Below are positions 58,841-64,000 of a stretch of DNA of 64,000 bases, in pieces. Made by a program: the position numbers and the translations under genes. The stretch's first letter is position 1; each line of letters starts with the position of its first letter. A model generated the notes under the pieces. That model did not search any database. It had not been told where the DNA came from and was given only the letters and a program-made list of their open reading frames with translations. Location: assembly GCA_949751835.1 (NCBI GenBank), contig CATKHK010000050.1:282200-346199 (forward strand), written 5' to 3'. This DNA comes from Blepharisma japonicum (Eukaryota; Ciliophora; Heterotrichea; Heterotrichida; Blepharismidae).

Positions 58841-59158
58841 ATGTGCTTTTCTTTCTTGAGCTGCACCAAAAAGAAAAAGAAGCATTTAGCCTCCACAATA
58901 GCTATTGCTCCAATGAATATTCAAATTTTTGAAGATCCTGAATCCTCTGACTCATTAGAGTCCTTAAGAGCTTCTATTGGAGAAATGGGAATCCCAGTAG
59001 CCAAGGAAAGATTTTATGACAATATTGGAGGAGTATTAGTATTCAAAAACGAATCTCTAAAAGATTCTTCTTGAAGTCGTATAAACAAGTATAGATTAAC
59101 AAAAGTACCATTAGAATCACGGATAAAAATGGCCAGAGATAGATTAATGAACGTATAA
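58841..59158 (+). CDS. Small hypothetical protein with Cys/Lys-rich start
   Basis: 105 residues, ATG 58841, TAA 59156-59158, TGA at 59072-59074 as Trp. It begins MCFSFLSCTKKKKK, where the Cys pair next to a basic run could be palmitoylated. The middle is acidic (FEDPESSDSLESLRASIGEMG) and the end basic (WSRINKYRLTKV, SRIKMARDRLM). No domain recognised. A small membrane-tethered regulator is possible but unproven. Confidence 0.5.
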
Positions 59159-59900
59159 TTTAAACACATAATTTTTATTTCAATTTTATGTATAATGATT
59201 AAGTTATCAGAAAGGGCAAACCATTTTTTTTCAAATTTTTGAGATAATCAAAAGTAAAGAAATTCAGAACTTATATATTTCCTCCTATAATTTATAATTA
59301 TATATACAAAATAATTCTTACAATTTTATTTTGTTTCTTCAGTTACCAATTTTAAAGTTGATTTCTATAATAAATTAACTAGTAACTATCGAAATAATAC
59401 TTTGTAGCTTATACTTGATACATTTCCTCTTTTTAGATAAGCCAAGCTTTAAGTTTTAAATAATCCTTGCCAATAAAATTATGGAAAGGTATTTATTGGT
59501 TTCAAGCTATCAAATTCAAAATGAAGCCTTGGCTTGATAATTCTGAAAAGGGCTTTATCTATAACATATGTTTATATAGAAGTTTTATCAGTTATTTTAT
59601 AAGTCTTTACCCTTAATCAATAACTTCTATAAACCAAAATACGCTTTCTCTGCTCAATTCAGTTTAAAAACATCAGCCTCATTTAAAGGGGTAGAGAGAA
59701 AGCGTTTCGAGTGTAACTCTTAAGAAAATATTGGCTTCACATTGTTTGGTATTAAAATATTTTTACAAAATGAATTAGCTATAGTTTGAACAATTTTTAG
59801 CGACTGAATTTATCACAGCTTAACAAAAGCATTGCTAGCTTATTTAAAATCTTTCCACCCTACAGAAATCACAAAAAAAATTTAAAATTAATTATTTTAG
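59159..59900. other. Spacer holding a candidate structured RNA
   Basis: About 740 bp between converging genes. Outside the two-hairpin element at 59575-59705 I see only AT-rich sequence. Confidence 0.5.
59575..59705 (+). ncRNA. Candidate structured RNA with two hairpins
   Basis: Two perfect inverted repeats stand in tandem in a spacer: TATAGAAGTT (59575-59584) with AACTTCTATA (59622-59631), and ACGCTTTCTCT (59641-59651) with AGAGAAAGCGT (59695-59705). Inside the second loop two TTTAAA blocks can pair. The hinge between the hairpins (59632-59640) holds H-box-like ANANNA words on the plus strand, as in H/ACA guide RNAs. However, no ACA is found just after the second hairpin, so that class is not established. 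The strand is chosen for the hinge only. Confidence 0.35.
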
Positions 59901-60110
59901 CTAGCCTTGAGTATCCAAACTAATCTGTGCAGCATTTATGCTTGAATTTTCAGGTTTACGATATGGCTTTCTTACAATAGAAAATACATATACAGCAATA
60001 CCCAATAAAACAACAAAAAAAGAACCCAAAAAAATTCCTAAATTTTCTTCTTTATAAGCATAGGTCCCATTAGTCAAGACACCTAAAATCAAAAAGTATT
60101 TTATTTGCAT
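59901..60110 (-). CDS. Small single-pass membrane protein
   Basis: 69 residues, ATG 60110, TAG 59901-59903. A signal peptide (YFLILGVLTNGTYA), a very short outer part (YKEENLG), one transmembrane helix (about 27-45, FLGSFFVVLLGIAVYVFSI) and a basic then polar inner tail (VRKPYRKPENSS). A type I mini membrane protein; family not recognised. It lies 35 bp downstream of the cyclophilin gene on the same strand. Confidence 0.5.
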   Translation of the reverse strand: MQIKYFLILGVLTNGTYAYKEENLGIFLGSFFVVLLGIAVYVFSIVRKPYRKPENSSINAAQISLDTQG

Positions 60111-60145
60111 TTTATGACATATTCAAGATGACTTTAGTTAATAAT

Positions 60146-60709
60146 TTATTCCTCTTTTTTCTTTTCTTCTTCCTGTCCACAATTAACAATGGTCACTCTT
60201 TTCTTTGGGGTCCCGTTCTGTGTGCCTTGTGCTTCAATTGTTTTGAGGACTTCGAAGCCTTCAACTAATTTTCCGAAAACCACATGCTTGCCATCAAGCC
60301 AAGGACAAGGGACTGTAGTGATAAAGAACTGAGATCCATTAGTATGAGGACCAGAATTAGCCATACTTAAGACTCCCGGCTCTGTGTGCTTTAATGTAAA
60401 GTTTTCATCATTAAACTTAGCACCATAAATAGACACTCCGCCAGTCCCATTACCTCTCGTAAAATCTCCTGACTGACACATGAAGCCTGGGATTATTCGG
60501 TGGAACTTTACCCCTTTGAAATGAAGTGGCTGGCCTGTCTCAGCTTTTCCATAGCCTCCTGTGCAGAGTCCTTTGAAGTTTTCAGCTGTTTTTGGAACCA
60601 CATCGGCTCTGAGCTCAAATAACATTCGACCTACTGGCTCTCCTTCAACTGCAATGTCGAGAAATACACGAGGGTTTTTGGTTGAGAAGTATCTAAGTAT
60701 GCGGAACAT
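60146..60709 (-). CDS. Cyclophilin-type peptidyl-prolyl isomerase, probably mitochondrial
   Basis: 187 residues, ATG 60709, TAA 60146-60148. After a short basic start ([12 protein letters not shown]), likely a mitochondrial targeting sequence, comes a full CypA-like domain. Active-site pieces are present: [15 protein letters not shown] with the catalytic Arg, GSQFFITT, and [10 protein letters not shown] with the Trp and His that bind cyclosporin. The enzyme isomerises X-Pro bonds and helps protein folding. The C-terminus adds an acidic/basic tail ([11 protein letters not shown]). Codons are G/C-rich and the single Trp codon is TGG. The targeting call is inference; a cytosolic form is possible. 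Confidence 0.93.
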   Translation of the reverse strand: MFRILRYFSTKNPRVFLDIAVEGEPVGRMLFELRADVVPKTAENFKGLCTGGYGKAETGQPLHFKGVKFHRIIPGFMCQSGDFTRGNGTGGVSIYGAKFNDENFTLKHTEPGVLSMANSGPHTNGSQFFITTVPCPWLDGKHVVFGKLVEGFEVLKTIEAQGTQNGTPKKRVTIVNCGQEEEKKKEE

Positions 60710-60943
60710 TTATTTGTGGTATTTAATTATAAAATCTATGTAAGAAAATGATTGATAGATTAAGGAAATATCAGAGATAATTTCATTAAATCTGGGCAAT
60801 AAAAATAACTAATATTACATTAAGGCATTTTTATATGAAATTGCAAGAAATGTTAAATATAATAGATATGGATAATATTGAGATAGCCGATTAATGCTAA
60901 ATAATGTTTATATTCAAAGATATTTATCTTATCACAATTATAA

Positions 60944-61888
60944 TTACTTGCTAACAACTCCTTTATGATACTCATTGCAAAACTCACAATGGTTTGGCAA
61001 TTTTCGATAATCCTGCTCTTTTTCACAAAACATACAGACCATCCTATTTGCATAGGCCCAAGGATGGGATTCTCTCTTGTCATGGCATTTATTGCAGCAA
61101 TAATATTGTGAGCAGCAACCTGGGACCATCCAATAAGTAACATTGGTATAATTATCACACTCTATCGGCGCAGAAACACTCCATTTTCCTATTTTCCCAA
61201 TATGTTTAATAAAATGTTCAGCATTTTCTAAATCAATTACAAATTTCAACTTCATATCTACAGTCGGAAGATCAGGAAATTGAGATATTGGTTTCACGTC
61301 TTCATTGACTATATTTTCTTCTGTTGCATTTATTAAGTGCTCAATTGTGATATTTGCGCCATCAAACAGCTCTTGAGTCTCATTTTTAACCTCTTCAAAT
61401 TTCTCTATTTCTTCAGCAGCTATATTCATAACTTCAGCTTCTAAGCTATGCTGACGATCTTCTAAAGCTTGCTTCCAAGCATTAAAAGAGTCATGAATAT
61501 CTGATAAAGTTTTTGCCTTTTTTTCACGAATTTCTTCGATTCTTGTAGTTACCAAACCGATGTGGTCTTTACATTTTTCAAGGTTTTCTTCTGCTTGTTT
61601 TTGCATTGCAATAAGTCTTTCAGATGGAGGCAGCTTGAGGTATTTTAAAGTTTGGGACATGTCAGAGATGTGTTCTATTAAATCTAGGATATGGAATGAG
61701 TGAGAAATTTGCTGGATTTGACGATTGTCGGGCTTACGATCGAGGGGACAGGTAATTTTCCCTGTTGTTTTGTGCAAATTTGTAGCACAGAGCTTGCAAA
61801 GAGTGTGGCCGCATATTAATACTAAGGGGAGATGGCCAGATCTGTCATATTGCTCAGCACAGATAGGGCACTCTAGAATTCCTTCCAT
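60944..61888 (-). CDS. RING, coiled-coil and CHY-like zinc protein
   Basis: 314 residues, ATG 61888, TAA 60944-60946. N-terminal C3HC4 RING (CPICAEQYDRSG, CGHTLCKLC, CPLDRK; about 8-52), a long coiled coil (about 95-200; EENLEKCKDHIGLVTTRIEE, KTLSDIHDSFNAWKQALED), then a C-terminal Cys/His cluster from about 255 on: CCSQYYCCNKCHDKRESHPW, VCMFCEKEQDY, CEFCNEYH. The cluster resembles the core of a CHY zinc finger (CxxCHD followed by CxxC pairs), known from RCHY1/PIRH2-type ubiquitin ligases. There the CHY finger comes first and the RING after it; here the order is reversed. Likely an E3 ligase. Confidence 0.8.
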   Translation of the reverse strand: MEGILECPICAEQYDRSGHLPLVLICGHTLCKLCATNLHKTTGKITCPLDRKPDNRQIQQISHSFHILDLIEHISDMSQTLKYLKLPPSERLIAMQKQAEENLEKCKDHIGLVTTRIEEIREKKAKTLSDIHDSFNAWKQALEDRQHSLEAEVMNIAAEEIEKFEEVKNETQELFDGANITIEHLINATEENIVNEDVKPISQFPDLPTVDMKLKFVIDLENAEHFIKHIGKIGKWSVSAPIECDNYTNVTYWMVPGCCSQYYCCNKCHDKRESHPWAYANRMVCMFCEKEQDYRKLPNHCEFCNEYHKGVVSK

Positions 61889-62573
61889 AGTTATTGTTTA
61901 TATTAAATGACAAAAAAATCATAAAAATCCTTATCAATTTTCTGCAAGTATTAGGGGACAGCAGAAATATAGAGATTCATATAATGCTCTTCAGAAGTTC
62001 TTATAGGTTTTTCAGCCGCCTATTTAAGCTATGTTGTGTCAATATTTGCCACTTCTATTTCTACTTCCTTTATTATTAAACTCGCTTGCGCAGGATCTTA
62101 GTTCATTTGTGTGAAGTACCTTTATTGCAAAGTCTAAGCTACTACTTGACTAGAATCTCTCCTCTTTTCTCATATCCTTTGTAGAATTTTGATCGTTTTT
62201 GTCTAAAAACACTTACAATAAAATATACCATGATTTTGTTAACAAAAATTAAAACTATAATTTTGCAAATTCTCCCATTTTCAAGATATGATTATTCATA
62301 TTTTGATACAAGATAAAATAACTAATTATTTTTATCTGAATATGACGAGTAAAGATTTATTTCGCATTTTTTGATAATTTTTATTTAATAAACCTTATAA
62401 AATAGTCTACAGTTACTTGATATTTATATTTAATTTTCATATTCAATTTTTCTCAAATTTGAAAATTAATAAATAGGCTTTTTAAAACCTAAAAATAATA
62501 AAATCCCTATTTTTCTCTTTTCAAGCTATTGAATTTATTATCCATTTTGAAATTTCTCTGACATGGCAATTAA
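61889..62573. other. Divergent spacer
   Basis: About 685 bp between the RING gene and the phospholipase D gene. AT-rich; no gene or clear structure seen. Confidence 0.55.
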
Positions 62574-64000
62574 ATGGACATTGCTAATCAGCCTGATCCA
62601 TACGATATAACTTGGAACCAGTTTCCAATAATTGAGACATGGCTGCCAAAAACCATAGAAACTCCAAAAGAACTCTTAAGCTACTTTGAATTTACAATTA
62701 CTTGCAGAGCTAATTTTCGCAATTATAGATGGCCCATCGAATTTTCTTTCTCCTCCTACCAAAGCATTAGGAAAACCTTAGAAAACAAGCTGGATAGAGA
62801 GCCAGAACTTCCTAAGATTAAAAGCAGTGAGTTCGAGAAAAAAGGGATTTATGAAAAGCTTGATTTCCTTAAGTCCATTCTAGAAACGCTAATTCTCTAT
62901 TATTTCACCCATGATGAAGTTAGAGAAATCTTCGAAATATCAAGAACCTCATTCGTTTCAGCTGAAAAAGCTAAAGAAGGTTTCGTTGAAAAGCAAGTTT
63001 TTGGAAAAATATTCCAAAATACTGAAAAAGCTTGGTTCCATATAAATGGAGATTGACTAGACTTTTATAAGGACCAAAATACTTCAGTACCTTATGATAC
63101 CCTAGCCTTCAGTAAAGATTTTACCATAAAGACTTCACGTGGGAATAAAATTGATTTTACCTCAAATCAATATGAAATTTATATAGAAACTAAAAGTTCG
63201 TTAGACCAAGCCTTATGGGAAGCTGCCCTTAAAGATGCTCTACATAAGTCAGAACGCTATAATTATGTGCCAAGATATGAGTCTTCTTTCCCAGTTAGAC
63301 AAGGGAATATTGTCAGACCTTATGTTGATGGGGTTGACTATTACTCCGATCTTTATGATCATTTCAAGTCAGCCAGAAAAGCAATCTGTATATCGGACTG
63401 GTGGTTCAGCGCCAAAATGTATCTAAAACGACCAAAAGATCTAAATACAGACTCAAGACTGGACAGACTTCTTATTGAAGCAAATAGTAGAAATGTCATG
63501 GTCTACATTATTCTTTGGCAAGAAATTAGAGGCACATCTTACAATAATGCTAACGATGCGCTGGAGCTATTTAAACCTTATCCAAACATCAAAGTTCTCA
63601 CTCATCCATGGCATTTCTTGCCAGAACTTAAAGAATGACTTGGCTACGCATACTGAACCCATCATGAAAAAATGGCTATCATCGATAATGAAATCGTCTT
63701 TATAGGTGGCCTAGACTTATGTCTAGGAAGATGGGATACTCACGATCATACTCTTAAAGACGTTGAAAAACCTTACCTTTGGACCAGCTGAGACTACTCT
63801 AATCCAAGAGTTAAAGACTTTTCAAAAGGGTGGGAAAATGACGAATCAGAAACTCCAATAGACAGAAACGTGATCCCAAGAATGCCTTGGCATGACATAG
63901 CCATGTCTGTAAAAGGACCAATTGTAAAAGACATTGTATTCCACTTTAGAGATAGATGGAATTTCATTGACAATGATACTTTATCAAAATATGATGCCAT
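62574..64000 (+). CDS. Phospholipase D (PLD1/2 type), 5' part
   Basis: At least 475 residues, ATG 62574, running off the window end. TGA codons at 63054, 63636, 63654 and 63789 are Trp. The N-terminal part (YFEFTITCRANFRNYRWPIEF, FSSYQSIRKTL) resembles a PX-like phosphoinositide-binding region. Then comes the first PLD half: ISDWWFSAKMYLKRP, VMVYIILWQEIRGTSYNN and the first HKD motif HEKMAIID in WTHHEKMAIIDNEIVFIGGLDLCLGRWDTHDH (catalytic His near residue 363). The second HKD motif should lie beyond the window. The enzyme cuts phosphatidylcholine into phosphatidic acid and choline in membrane traffic and signalling. The eukaryotic PLD1/2 form fits better than the plant C2 form. Confidence 0.92.

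Noticed and set aside
59575-59705. Telomerase RNA as identity of the two-hairpin element
   Set aside because: No sequence that could act as template for a CCCTAACA-type telomere repeat is present; ACCCTTAA at 59609-59616 does not fit.
1-64000. tRNA, rRNA, telomere repeats or CRISPR arrays
   Set aside because: I looked for T-arm-like GGTTCRAATCC stretches, CCCTAACA-type repeats and regularly spaced direct repeats and found none that convince.

Overview
This window looks like macronuclear DNA of a heterotrich ciliate of the Blepharisma type. Three things in the sequence point there. (1) UGA is read as tryptophan: many reading frames are interrupted only by TGA, at places where the protein family needs Trp (for example the RING-H2 helix at 42767-42769, and several kelch repeats), while genes end in TAA or TAG. 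(2) Introns are tiny, nearly all exactly 15 nt, GT...AG. (3) The DNA is AT-rich, genes are packed closely on both strands, and spacers are short. Stentor shares the 15-nt introns but uses the standard code, so Blepharisma or a close relative is the best guess.

Layout. 1-23820 (+): a tandem array of five paralogous, very large multi-pass membrane proteins, about 1380-1410 residues each, with a TmcB/TmcC-type TPR region and a PAS-like region between an N-terminal membrane block and a four-helix C-terminal membrane block. Copy 1 is cut by the window edge. Copies 2, 3 and 5 are intact. Copy 4 carries a 179-bp TA-flanked insertion with in-frame stops; its removal exactly restores the frame and the family spacing, so it looks like an internal eliminated sequence (IES) left in the macronuclear copy. 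A decayed fragment of a sixth copy lies between copies 2 and 3. All five genes keep three 15-nt introns at homologous sites.

24072-37875: mostly minus-strand genes: a RING/B-box protein, two hypothetical proteins, eIF3b, a Cys-rich secreted protein with a probable GPI signal, an ABCG half transporter, an SDR dehydrogenase and SF-assemblin. Two uncharacterised plus-strand genes lie between the last of these. 38464-50510: small hypotheticals, a polytopic protein that may be mitochondrial, a RING-H2 protein with p97-N-like modules, a SPIN90/Ldb17-like protein, an STK32-like AGC kinase, a second RING/B-box protein, a kelch-BTB protein and Ubc13. 50602-64000: a 1272-residue coiled-coil protein, a TauE/SafE-like transporter, an EF-hand-like protein, a Rab GTPase, small hypotheticals, a cyclophilin, a RING/coiled-coil/CHY-like zinc protein and the 5' part of a phospholipase D. 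A spacer at 59575-59705 can fold into two strong hairpins and may encode a structured RNA.

How the genes fit together. The array looks like a lineage-specific expansion of membrane sensors under birth-and-death turnover. The rest is ordinary single-copy cell machinery: translation, ubiquitin signalling, vesicle traffic, phospholipid signalling and cytoskeleton. There is no operon logic. All functional names come from reading the translated sequence; no database search was run.
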